The position numbers and the translations under genes are program-made. Below are positions 1 to 11,600 of a DNA stretch of 64,000 nt, one piece after another (the stretch's first letter is position 1; each line of letters starts with the position of its first letter). This DNA is from Diospyros lotus (Eukaryota > Streptophyta > Magnoliopsida > Ericales > Ebenaceae). Under the pieces are notes generated by a model, which had not been told where the DNA came from, did not search any database, and saw only the letters and a program-made list of their open reading frames with translations. Location: NCBI RefSeq assembly GCF_014633365.1, contig NC_068343.1, forward strand, positions 27,807,307-27,871,306, read 5' to 3'.

Positions 1-155
1 CGAGGCTAGGAGGACCACTTCAAGTCCAAGGAGCACCAAAAGGTAAGGAATGACCCCATGGGAGGTGGCCTTACAAGCTTTGTAAGAATGTAGGATAGAT
101 TTCATTATGTTGCAGGGTTGACATGCTCCATTATGTACATGCACTACAAAAAAAC

Positions 156-725
156 AGGTTTTTCGCGGCGATTTTTTTGCGGTGGTTTTCAAAATCGCCA
201 CAAAATAAGGTATTTTGCGACAGTTTTTCAACTGCCGCAAATTATGTTTTTTACGGCGATTTATCCAATATTTTGCGGCGGTTTAGAAAAATCGTCGCAA
301 AATTAATTAATTAAAATTATAAAATTAAATTTAGCGACGGTTTTAAAAAATCGTCGCTAAACACAATAATAAAAAATTAAAAAATTAAATTTAGCGGCGA
401 TTTTCACAAAATTGCCGCAAAATTCAATAATAAAAAAATAAAAAAAATTAAATTTAGCAGTGGTTTCATTGAAACCGCTGCAAAATTAAATAATAAAAAA
501 AATCAAAAATTAAATTTCACGGCGGTTTTCAGAATCGCCGCAAAATTCAATAATAAAAAAAATCAAAAATTAAATTTAGCGGCGATTTTATCCAAACCGC
601 CACAAAATTCAATAATAAAAAAATAAAAAAAATTAAATTTAGCGACGGTTTCATCAAAACCACCGCAAAATTAAATAATAAAAAAATTAAAAATTAAATT
701 TGCGGCAGTTTTTAAACCGCCGCAA
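156..725. repeat. CACTA left subterminal repeats: tandem imperfect palindromes
   Basis: About ten modules, most spaced near 60 bp, each a small palindrome of the type GCGGCGGTTTT - AAACCGCCGC with a 3-6 base loop, separated by A/T-rich spacers resembling AAATTAAATAATAAAAAAA. Examples lie near 333-360, 456-482, 518-542 and 701-724. Subterminal repeats in known CACTA elements bind the transposase; that role here is inferred from the family. Many arm differences are C-to-T or G-to-A changes that leave a G-T pair in the folded form. Confidence 0.8.
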
Positions 726-1339
726 AATTAAATAATAAAAAAAATCAAAAATTAAATTTAGTAATAAAAAATAAATAATTTCAAAATTCAGTAATAAAAA
801 AAATTCAATTAATAAAAAATTAAATTTTTGAAAAAAAATTAATAATTTCAAAATTAAATTAAATTAAATTTTAAAAAATAATCTGAAATTTTTTATTTTT
901 TAATCAATTAATTGATTTATATCAATTAATTTATTTAATTTCATTCAATTAAATTAAATAATTTATTTATTTTAAATTTATCAATTAATTTATTTATTTT
1001 AAATTAATAAATCGATTAATTTATTTAATTTCATTCAATTAAATTAAATAATTTATTTATTTTAAATTAATTAATCAATTAATTTATTTTATTTAATTAA
1101 TTGGTTTAATACATTTTATGTTCAATTAATTAAGTTAATATGTTAACTCTTATTTAGGTATTTTGAAAGTTCAATTAATTATTTTAATTTAATTCAATTC
1201 AATTAAAATTAAATTATTTTTTTATTTTATTTTATTTAGGGCTAAGTGTAATTTGAAAAACTTTAGTTTGTGGGTGCAAAGTGAATTCTGAAAAATAGTG
1301 ATTCGAGTGCTTTATAATTAATATGCGCTAATATATTAT

Positions 1340-1560
1340 AAGGTGGCTTTCTAGATCAACTGGCTTTGCGCGCGCGCGCGCACGCGCATAGGGGTGGTCA
1401 CGGGATCGAAACTTGGCAATTACAATTGCTGGAATAAATTCCAGCAGGCTTCCAGCAGGCGCGGTGGGCGGGCGGACGCGCGGGCGATGGCCAGGGGTCG
1501 TGGCATGGTGGGCGCACAGGGGTGGGCGGCTGGCGTGCACTTGTTTTTTGCTTGCATGCG
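1340..1560. other. GC-rich island with (GC)n tract inside the CACTA element
   Basis: A sharp change of composition inside a strongly AT-rich element. A run of alternating GC occupies 1368-1386, followed by a G-rich stretch to about 1545. Open frames here on both strands are short and look like no protein I recognise; they are probably a side effect of low stop-codon density. The island could be captured foreign sequence or a spacer. The alternating GC run is the kind of sequence that can adopt Z-DNA. Confidence 0.6.
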
Positions 1561-1562
1561 GC

Positions 1563-1895
1563 AAATAGCGGCGGTTTCAAAACTGCCGCAAAAAATAAAA
1601 AAAATCGCCGTTACATTATTTTTAATAATTAAATTTAATATTAAATTAAATAATTTAATATTAAATTCAATTAAATTTAGCGGCGGTTTGAAAACCGCCG
1701 CTAAATTTTAAAAACCGCCGCTAATTGCGGCAGTTTTCAAACCGCCGCTAAAAATAGCACTTAGCGGCGGTTATACCAGCGGTTGATAAAAATCGCCGCT
1801 AAATGCTGCGCGACTACTGTATCAGTGGCGGTTTTGAAAATTGCCGCTAAATCCCTTTACGGCGGTTAAAAATCGCCGCGAAAAACTTGTTTTTT
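1563..1895. repeat. CACTA right subterminal repeats
   Basis: Palindromic modules of the same type as on the left side, but packed more tightly: about seven between 1563 and 1895 (for example near 1678-1708, 1728-1750, 1765-1800 and 1858-1882). An AT-rich stretch at 1615-1675 interrupts them. Confidence 0.78.
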
Positions 1896-3090
1896 TGTAG
1901 TGATGAGACCAATCGCCATGTGGGTAGTTAGGGACATAGTGGGAAAAGGTAAGTTGATGCCTCAAACCAAGGTAGGTTGTGAGGGAAAAAAGACCTAGCC
2001 ATACTTTCATGTACCTTACTTTACATTTTTAATCTATGATATATTTACATTTGCATTGCACCCTTATTGAGCATTGTAGCTCATGGGGTTTTATCCTCAC
2101 TTTGTAGATTTGCAAATCTCAAGGGAAAGGGAGTCATGGAGGCTAAGGATTTGAGGATCATGATGATGAAATTTTTGCTATATTTTTATGAGATTATTGT
2201 AAAAATATTTTGGATGTAACCATGACATGTAATGGATGGACCTTTAGTGTATTTTTGTGGATGAAAGGGTAATATTAAATTTTGTAATATTTGGAGGTCG
2301 AAAAGTCAAAAGAAATGCAAAACGACATGAGTGGGAAGTGGCAGTAGCCGGGCACACAGCAGGCGTGCGGCATGAGCGGGTGGGCCCGGCCAACGTGTGG
2401 GTGCATGGCAGGTGCACGCAGCTTGCGGCCAACTTGCGTTGCTAGCGCACCGCTAGGCCCCGGGCGAACCAGCAGGCCCCCTCAACCATTTTTTCTTAAA
2501 TTTTTGATAACTTTGAGATATTTTTGGCCATTTTAGAATAATTTTGGGTTCCGGAGGAATTTTCAAAATAAAGGGATTTTTGGGCAATTTCGGCAAAAAT
2601 TTCTAATTGTTAGAAAAATAAAAATATGTGAGGAATTTCCCTTAGGCGTGGGAAATTAGCAAAATATTTTGAAAACCCAGGACAACTTGGATATTTTCTG
2701 ATGAGAAAAAGGAATAAATGGGTTTTTTATAAAGCGTGCAAGTTAAGGAATTTTGGACAAATAAAAATAAAATTTCGATTAAGAGTAAAAATCGAGTTAA
2801 GTAGTATAACCTAAACATCACCTAAAACCTGGGGTAGTCATCATTGGCTCCAATCAGTAGAGCTGAAGAAGAATGACGCTCGCTCGGGGTTTTGGGTTCC
2901 TTTTCGCTGTGGTATTATGATATTTTGGGAACCGATTTCTTGAGTGGAGCGATGGGAGGGACGAAGCCTAGTACCCACATAGGGCATTTCTTATTGAAAC
3001 ATAGTCTAACCCTTCAGAATCTGATTGATGGATGATCAATCCGGTTGATTATTCACTCGTGGCACCCGTAGGTGGGAACGGAGCATCACA

Positions 3091-3405
3091 TGATATGCAT
3101 TATGATTCTATTTTTTTTTACAATTAGTGATGTTATCTCTATGACATGTTCTATATGCATGAATTAATTATTCTAGGTGAATTTTATGTGAATTTTGTCT
3201 AAACCTAGAATACATACTATGGTGGTATGTACACTTTAATTCTTTTACAAAATCATGAAAAATTATTATATGTTTTAATTTTATCATGATAATTGCATTC
3301 ATTGCAAATATTTATGTTGAAATTGAACATGCATATGAGATAAATATGATATAGCATATAGATATGAGCAGATCTTATTGTTTTGGCATATTCAATTCTG
3401 GTGTT
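3091..3405. other. Unassigned AT-rich sequence between two inverted LTRs
   Basis: 315 bases with no ORF, no recognisable repeat and no coding similarity I can see. It separates the LTR ending at 3090 from the element beginning at 3406. It is probably host sequence, possibly part of the first intron of the dioxygenase gene further right, since the element at 3406-16466 is followed directly by sequence leading into exon 2. Confidence 0.4.
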
Positions 3406-4596
3406 TGTGATGCCCTGTTCCTATCTACGGGTGCCTCGAGTGAATAATAAACTGGATTGTTCACCCATCAACCAAATTTCGAAGGGTTGAACTATGTTTC
3501 AATAAGAAACGCCCTAGGTGCGTATTAGGATTTGTTCCTTCCTTTACTCTACTCGAGAAATCGATTCCTGAAATGTGAGAGTACCTTAGTGGAAAAGAAC
3601 CCGAAATCTTGAGTGAGCGCCATCCTTTTTCAGCTCGACTAACTTGAATGAGGATGACTACCCTAGGTTTGAGATAACGTCTAGGTTGTACTTCTCAACT
3701 CAATTTTTACTTTTGAGCGAAAATTTATTTTTATTTGCACAAAATTCCTTACCTTGCACGCGTTATGAGAAAGCCTATTTATTCATTTTTCTCATCAGAA
3801 AATATCTAAGTTCTCTTGAGTTTCCAAAATATTTGGCTAATTTCCCACGCCTAAGGAAAATTTCTCACATATTTTTATTTTTTCAAAAAATTAATTTTTT
3901 TTGTCGAAATTGCCCAAAGATCCCTTTATTTTAAAAATTCTTCTAAGGCCCAAAATTATTCCAAAATGGCTCAAAAATATCTCAAAATGATCAAAAATTT
4001 AAGAAAAATTGGCCGGCGAGGCTTATTGGCGCACTTGGGGCTCGCGCTGGGCCCAACTGTGCGTTGGCAGTGTGCGCCAGTGTGCCCGCGCCCTAGCTAC
4101 GCTTGCCGCGCGCCCTACCGCCCCCTGCTGGCCCCTGCTACTGCCACTTCCCACTCTCACACCGTTTCGCATTTTCTTTTGACTTTTCGACCTCCAAACA
4201 TTACAAAATTTAATATTGTCCATTCATCCTCAAAAATACACTAAAAGTCTGTCCATTACATGTCATAGTTACATCCATAATATTTATACAACAATCTCAT
4301 AAAAATATAGCAAAAATTTCATCATCATGATCCTCAAATCCTTGAGCCTCCATGGCTCTCTTTCCCTTGAGATTTGCAAATCTATAAAGTGAGGATAAAC
4401 CTCATGAACTACAATTGCTCAGTAAGGGTGCAATGCAAATGTAAATATGCCATAGATTAAAAATGTAAAGCCAAGTACATGTAAGTGTAGCTAGGTCTTT
4501 TTGCCCTCACAACCCAACTTGATGTGAGGTATCAACCTACTTTTCCCTACAATGTCCTTAACTACCCACATGGCCATTGGTCTCATGTACATAATG

Positions 4597-7184
4597 TGTA
4601 ACACCCTGCTTTTCTCTTACTGAGCGTGTCACTATGCTGGGGCCCAAAATATACATAAATTATTTTTTTCTTTCTTTCTTGGTACAAAACTTAAACCTTA
4701 AGTACCGAATTCCAAACAAAACCCCTAGCAAATCATTAAAAATGCAGAAGCAATAATCGAAACTTGATATGGTACATAATCAATTCACTTTATTTATAAC
4801 ATAAGAATTCGTACCATAGTTAACATCATATCCTCAATATTGAAATACATAAATACATGGAGATTCTATAATATTCTAACAAGGCTAATCATCAATAAAG
4901 CATTAGCTAAAACATATCCCAGTCAGCTTGCTGAATCCATCGGCCACGCCATCACGTGCCGTCTCATCTTAACCTACTCCTTGCCTAAGCTGCAAGTCTA
5001 AACTGGAACGTTGAATGTTCTAGGGGTATAACCCATTAGAAGATGAAACTTCTAGTGAGGGTCCAAAAACATATATATACAAAGGCATGATGCAATAACA
5101 TGAACAACATTGGCCCTTAATGTAACTTCTTAGGCCCACCAGTCTGGGACGAAATCTTAGGCAAATCCCGAATCTCTGCAAGATAACCCTAACGTTATTC
5201 CATCATTGCCCTAGAGGAATTACGGCTACACTCTGGGGGTGACATCCCATTCCCATGCACAAACATCAATATGACAATAACATCACGTCATGCAATTATC
5301 ACGACTTTCCATGCAATATGACTAAATGAATATTGCATTCATAACAACATGCATATATACAAGCATATCATGAATATAAGTTCTTATGAGAATACCACTT
5401 ACAAAAACCATAGTTAGGATTTGGAAAACTCACATTTTGAGATAAACTTACATTTTCTCGAAAAGCGTGCATCGCCTCGATATGCCTCCCTCTCCTCGAT
5501 TTTCGTGCCAACTCTCAAAAGTTGCACCAATCACATCATCTCGATTACCTCAAACATAAAAATGATATTTTATTACTAAATATCTCAAAACTCCATTTAT
5601 TTCTTATTTTCCTTTATTTTTCCTTCTAAAAATCCCAATAAATACCTCGGGACCATTTCTCAAATCTATCTTCACAACAATTCATTATAGACTATAAACT
5701 TCCAAGGAAAAGTACTGGACTTACCCGGATTTTGCATTTTCAAGCAAAATGTGGTTCTTTGGTGCAGAAATCGAGACATCAGGAATTCCAAATCCCAATC
5801 TTTTTGCACAAACCTCCATAAAATAATTTTTTCGAATTTCTAGGAATTTTTTCGGATTTTTAGGCCCATGCACGCGCCCCCACAGCTGGCGCGTGGCTCT
5901 GCGCGTGCTGACCAATGCGTGTGGTCCACGCGCCAGTCATCTTCTTCGGCGCCAGCCATGCCGGCGATTTGACATGACTCCACCGGCTTGTTCCTCTTGA
6001 CCAGTCGATCATCATGGCCAAGTTTAAGTTTGAAAGGAGGTTTGGAAGACCTCCAATCGACCGGCTAAACTCTCGGCCAAACCGCCCGCCTCCAAACTCC
6101 GACGAGCTTCGAATGGCCACCAAACCTTAACCAAAATGCCCCAAACTTACCAAAAACACTCTACACCTCATGGGCTTCAAAAGCCCCTTATTTTGGAGCT
6201 CCAATTCGTTCAATATCATGGCCGATTTGAAGCTCCTCTCTCTCATATTTTCGGCCAAACCCTGGCCTTATTTATAGGCAAAATCGAGCGATGAAACGCT
6301 GTTGGCCGTCTTACCCAACCCCTTAGGGGGCTCTACCTCCCCTAGATCATCCTTCAAGCAGCTTTAACTGACCAAAATAGCCATTTGCAGGCTTTGATAA
6401 AAACGACCGAACTTTCGGTCGCTTTTCTTGCTTTTTCGGCCTACCCAGTGGCTGTTGTCGGCCCATGCTTTAACAAAAGATGCTCCCTGGCCTTCGCTCG
6501 TGCCATCCCTGTGGCCGAAATCGGCCATGGCCGACCGGCCATGTGCTAGTCAGATTTGCCCATGCTGCCATTTTTGCGTTTTTGCATTTTGGCCCGTTCA
6601 AGTTTTGGCTATTAATTAAAAAAAAAAAGTTTTGGCTATTATCACTTTAGCCCATTTCACTTAACCCCTCAACTTTCCAATATTGTATTTAAGACCCTCA
6701 ACTCCTAAAACATCCTTTTGACCCTTGAAGATTCCAAGAAATCATCGCTTTGACCTCCCTTTGGCAATTTTAGAAAATTGCACTTAGGCCCGAATTTTCG
6801 TTTTGGCTCTAAATCTTTTCATTTCTTTCTGAAACCACTGAAGGGTTGTTCCTTATGAAAAACCGAAGCCCTTTCAAGTTTCCCTTGACTTCCCAGAAAT
6901 CATCTATAACAATTCGCTATTACAGCCTAATTGGCAGCTGCCTTTTTGCTGTATCAAAAATTGTTCCCGATCTGATTTCTTTTGGTACCATAAATCCTAT
7001 CTCGGGGTGCTCGTTAATGCCACATTATTTTCTTTTGGCATCTCGGCTCCAGGGCACTCCCGGCAGTTGATTCGGTCATCCATACCGTAATAAATTACCG
7101 TTATATCCTCAATTTATCCTTAAATTCTATTTTTGCCTCAAGATATATTACCCTTGAGTCCGTTAGAATTTCTCGGGTATTACA
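4597..7184 (-). mobile_element. Solo LTR, Gypsy type, nested in the 3' LTR of element A
   Basis: 2588 bp from TGTAACACCC (4597) to GGGTATTACA (7184). On the minus strand it begins TGTAATACCCGAG. The undisturbed site is visible in the sister LTR at about 15070. Flanks are TAATG (4592-4596) and TAAGC (7185-7189), so the duplication is imperfect, probably after a small deletion. A minus-strand TATA box (TATAAATA) lies at 6276-6269, and a GC-rich patch with an 11-bp stem (5886-5896 pairing with 5926-5936) lies 315-400 bp downstream of it. Confidence 0.87.
6269..6276 (-). promoter_or_regulatory. TATA box of the solo LTR
   Basis: TATAAATA read on the minus strand, within CCTATAAATAAGGCC. Its position in the LTR fits the U3/R border of a Gypsy LTR. 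The transcript start is inferred, not seen. Confidence 0.6.
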
Positions 7185-8573
7185 TAAGCATGTCAACTTG
7201 AAACATAATGAAATCTATCCTACATACTTACAAAGCTTGCAAGGCCACCTCTTATGGGGCGATCCCTTACCTTTTTGTGCTCATTGGACTTGAAATGGTC
7301 CTCCTAGCCTCCAATCATCTTACTTCCAACTCTCTTATTCAAAGAAAACCTTAAGACAACAAAGAGGCTAAACTACTTTTCGAAGAGAAATAAAGAAAAG
7401 AAAACATTACACACCATTACAAGGAAGAATTATTACCTTTTCTTCCTCTTCATTTTTTCTTCTCTTTTCTTTCCTTTCCTTTATTGTTTCCCCTCATTTT
7501 TTCCCCTTCATGTTGGAAGACTTCTTCCAATTCCTCTATTCAAATTTTCTTTTTATATCTCTCAATTCCAAGATCCAATCCTAGCCATTGGATTTAAATT
7601 TATGAGAACAAATCTTATCTCTCCAAGGTAGCTAAATCCTAACCCTTCCTTTTACTTTATAAGGATAGATCTCATCCTTCTAAATTAGCACAATCCAAGT
7701 GTTTATGGGAGACTAAATCCTAGCCATTGGATTTACTTTGGAGATTAAATCTCCACCACATAGAGAAAACACAATTCATGCCATCTTGGAGACTTTAATA
7801 TAAGTCATTGGATTATCTTTCGCCTTTCTTAGGACTTGATCTGAACCATTGGATCCACTTTTGTCTTCTAGTCCAAAAATGAATTTTTCAAGAATTATTT
7901 TAATTCTTGACAAAGTTTCACCCATCACTTGAGTGACCATTTTCACCCATTTTTCATTTAAAATAAATCTCCACATTTTCTAACATTAATGGAGACTAAT
8001 TTCCCATTTTCTTTTTGATTTTCTTACTCCACCATAATCATTTCTCTCATTAATGCATAAATGATAATTTTTATTTTTTCGCATTAATTTAATCTCTCCA
8101 TTTCTCTTGAGCAAAAACTTGCCAAGTGTCACTCTTAGGCACTAATCTTGGCTTTGAAGTTTCAATCTCAACCATTCATGTGCCTTTACCACATTTATTC
8201 ACCATTTTAGGGAAAAGAAATTACTTTTACTCACATAATTGAATTATAATTATTTTTTTTCTCTTTAATAATTTAATTCCCTCATGAAAATATACTCCAA
8301 ATTATCAAAATGCCCTTAATGAATTATCAATCTCATTTATCTCCATACAAATATACAAATGAGAATAATTCACAACTATACCCAATTCCAAAGAGGAATT
8401 ATTTTTCAAACCACCAAAATACCCCCAATGGGATTCACTATCCCAATCTACCAAAATGCCACTCTCCTAGAGCACCATTATTCCAATTTATTCACTTTCT
8501 TCTAAAGGGCATTTTTTTTTGGAAATTTTTAACATCCTTCATTATTTTATAACTCCAATGACACAAGGTGTCA

Positions 8574-8600
8574 TGTTCCACCCCCTTAAAAGAATTTCGT
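8574..8600 (-). promoter_or_regulatory. Polypurine tract of element A
   Basis: On the minus strand the sequence reads GAAATTCTTTTAAGGGGGTGG and then ACA before the 3' LTR start. An AAGGGGG run directly before the LTR, preceded by a GACGAAATTC motif, is the usual context for plus-strand priming in plant Gypsy elements. It fixes the element's minus orientation. Confidence 0.85.
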
Positions 8601-11600
8601 CGTCAAAATTCATTTTTCATTATTCTTCGTCTTGAGACAATCCCATTCTCAAGTCCATTCCTAATTTTGACACTTAGGAATCTCATAGTTTAGCCATTGC
8701 TCACCCTTTCCTCGAGTTACCTTTACTCGAGCCTTTGCTTAGGCTACCTATCCTCTCACTCTTGAGGATACTCATTCCCTGGAGCACTTTGGCCTTCTGC
8801 CAAATTCCACAATTGTTAGCTGGTCATAACACCTAACTACCACATCAAGAGGCTCCCATGGTTTCAACTTAAACCCATGTTGTCCCTCCTCTTGATGGGT
8901 TTCCATTTGCCTCTTAACATCACTTTGCAGATAACTTTTTGTTTTCCACACCAAACCAAACCAAACTTGAAACACAACAATGCCAATTAAACTTGATAAC
9001 GACATTGCAACCCTAATCAGTAGACAACGATTTTACGCCAATCACACACGATAACATTTTCCCTTGCCAATCCCACATGGACACTATTTTTTACGTCGAT
9101 TAAACACGTCAACGTTTCAGCACTGATCAATCATAGCAATGTCACTTCTATTGCCTTCATGATATGTTTTCATCCATTCCATTATGGCATTCCTTCATCA
9201 ACCACACACTCATGGTTTGAATTGATCCTTATGACATCTCATTATTGATTGATTATAACCACGTTAGTACTGTATGAGAAGCAACCATCCAGCTCCTTTT
9301 GCCACCATCGGCCCTTCCTCACTGTCTTATACTTTGACCAACCAACATTTTATTGTCGTTATGACTCAAGCATAACTGACATACCTATACATCTTGCAGC
9401 AATTTCATGCTTCAGTCAACAATGTATGCTACCCGAATCAATGCACCGGGCTTAACTATGCATATGCCACAGTACTCTCCCATCCAGGGATTTTTCCATA
9501 CTCAAGGGAGATACTCAGCATTTTCTTGTTGGCCATTAATAATCACCAATTGGGTTTCTTGCCCACATTTGTTATCCCTCACTGGGCAACCATTTTTAAG
9601 TTCTTTTCTTATTTTACACCTTGTCATCAAGATTACTCACAATCACCTCTCATCCCTGGCTTTGCTTTGACTACAAAACCATATGGCGAGTGAGTAGTTT
9701 TTTCGTTTGCTTTAGTGTTGTAGGACCAACCACAACCCTCATCACCCCTATTGTGCATGCAATAGGTCTTCGACCCTTGACCATCTGCATAATCACTATG
9801 TTGCCCTGTGCATTAAGCAAGCCAATACCCAATCTTCACAATTGTGTTGCTCCCACAAAGACACATCGGGCCCAACACCAATGTAACACCCTTCTTCTCC
9901 CAAGTGTGGCATTAACCTGCGATTTTAGAAATATTTTTTTTCCACACACTAGAGCATTCCTCGTAGCTGTATTACTCACAGCTATCAGGTGATCTAATCA
10001 TCACCCAAATCGTATCATTCACAGTTATCTGGTGATCTAGTTATCACCCAAATCCCATTCATGGACGCCCGATCACATTCCTATGAATTGCTCATTCAAG
10101 CTCTCATTACCCATTGGCATAACCTTAAGTTTTCCGTCAACATCCGTGTAATCCACCCGATTAGACTCAGCTGAATTGTTAAGCTCACAACTAATATGAC
10201 TATCCTTCGACACTACGCTAGCGATCATCAACACATTCCCCAATTAGTTCCCACTCATGGGAAATCACCCTAGCCACATATGTAGAATTCAAACTTCTAC
10301 ATCATATCGTAGGACCCATCCTCCTACTCAAGGCACTTTCCATCACGTTGGCTTTCCCTGTGTGATACATCATTCGTCGTTGTTGCCTCAAGTTTGGCTT
10401 TCTTAGGAGAACACCCCAAGTTCTAACCCAAGTTATACCTGAAAACCGTCATCCTTTGACCCTTGTTTTGGAGCAACACTCGTTTAAGTTATACATTCTT
10501 GCTCCGACCAACCACCTTTTGAGACTTTGGATCTCTTTCCCAAAATTTGTCCAATCTGGCCACCAGTTCTTGCCAACTCTCAGATTAGTTGCATATGGTG
10601 ATCAACTAAGATGCTATGTTTATAGTCGTCGAGCCTCACACTCCCATCATTGCCATTCTGGGTGCTACCACTTGGCAATCGATCATGTGTCACCAACTGA
10701 AAATCCATCTAGCGTTACAAGAGCACACCTTCTCATTGTCACATTGACACATTTTGGATCAACATTTGACTATGCAATCATAACCCTTACAATTCTCATA
10801 ACCATATCATGACACATATTTCGCCTATCACAAACTCTCATTACAGATTTAGAGATCCTTATAACTGAAACCCTCACATGTTTCAGTATTCTTGTTTCAT
10901 AGTTAGCTTTCATTTTGTGGGTCTTGCCCTCAACTACACTGACTCCATGAAACATCCTCGGGTTCCTTAACAACTCTTCCAATCAACCCAATCTTCTCAC
11001 AATACCATAGAGTCACGCTGGGTCCATCATCTCAATTTACTAAATCAATCAAGATCAACTCTATCCACACGTGCTAGGATCCCTTAACATGACATATCCT
11101 CACGCGTCTTATCATCCTATCACAAGACATCACTTGCCATAACTAGGTGAATTCGCAGGCTTCATACTGCCTTAACAAATTTGTGGCCTTACCACATCAC
11201 CTCGGTCTCTCAAAACTCAGGCCTAAGCCATACATAACCTACAGTGTTTTCCAAGTCTTCGACGTTTGATCGTCTTCACAGCAGACTAGTTGCTCAACTT
11301 AGAGGGCCTTAGTCCCTCATCATGAGCCAACCCATTAGCCATTAGCCATCTGCCTTCGGTAGTCTATAATATCAGACCCGTCACTGGTATATCGTACCTG
11401 TAGCGTCATTCCCATGCTAAGGCCTTTCTCGTTCATTCTCTATGGGTTCCACTAGTTACACCACAAAAACTTTTGTGGTTTTCCTTTCATCCCTCACCTG
11501 GCTCTGGTTCCATTCTCTGGACATCTCAAGGTCGCATGATCTCAACATTCATTGAACCATTTTAGCATTGTTTTACTATTGTAAAGACTTGCCCCTATTA

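Larger units (their letters stand above)
142..1902. mobile_element. Non-autonomous CACTA (En/Spm) DNA transposon
   Basis: A complete 1761-bp element. It starts CACTACAAAAAAACAGG at 142 and ends with the inverted counterpart (CTTGTTTTTTTGTAGTG) at 1902; the terminal inverted repeats extend about 30 bp with few mismatches. It is flanked by a 3-bp duplication, ATG, at 139-141 and 1903-1905, as expected for CACTA elements. The two related LTR copies at about 4580 and 15070 hold the empty site with one ATG, which fixes both ends. The interior is very AT-rich with a short GC island and no transposase ORF, so it must be moved by an enzyme encoded elsewhere. Confidence 0.93.
1..3090 (+). mobile_element. 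Gypsy-type LTR, 3' part, split by a CACTA element
   Basis: About 1.33 kb of LTR (1-141 and 1906-3090) once the CACTA insertion is removed. It is a third copy of the LTR that flanks the element at 3406-16466, in the opposite orientation. Its reverse complement matches 3406-4596 and 13866-15090 almost throughout, and it ends in a typical CA at 3090 (GAGCATCACA). No primer binding site follows, so it is a solo LTR or a 3' LTR rather than a 5' LTR. The left part lies outside the window, so no target duplication can be checked. It contains a GC-rich patch at about 2340-2470. Confidence 0.8.
3406..8573 (-). mobile_element. 3' LTR of element A, split by a solo LTR
   Basis: About 2.58 kb once the nested 4597-7184 LTR is removed. 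On the minus strand it starts TGACACCTTGTGTCATTGG next to the polypurine tract and ends GGCATCACA at 3406. It aligns along its length with 13866-16466. A GC-rich patch occupies about 4020-4140. Confidence 0.88.
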
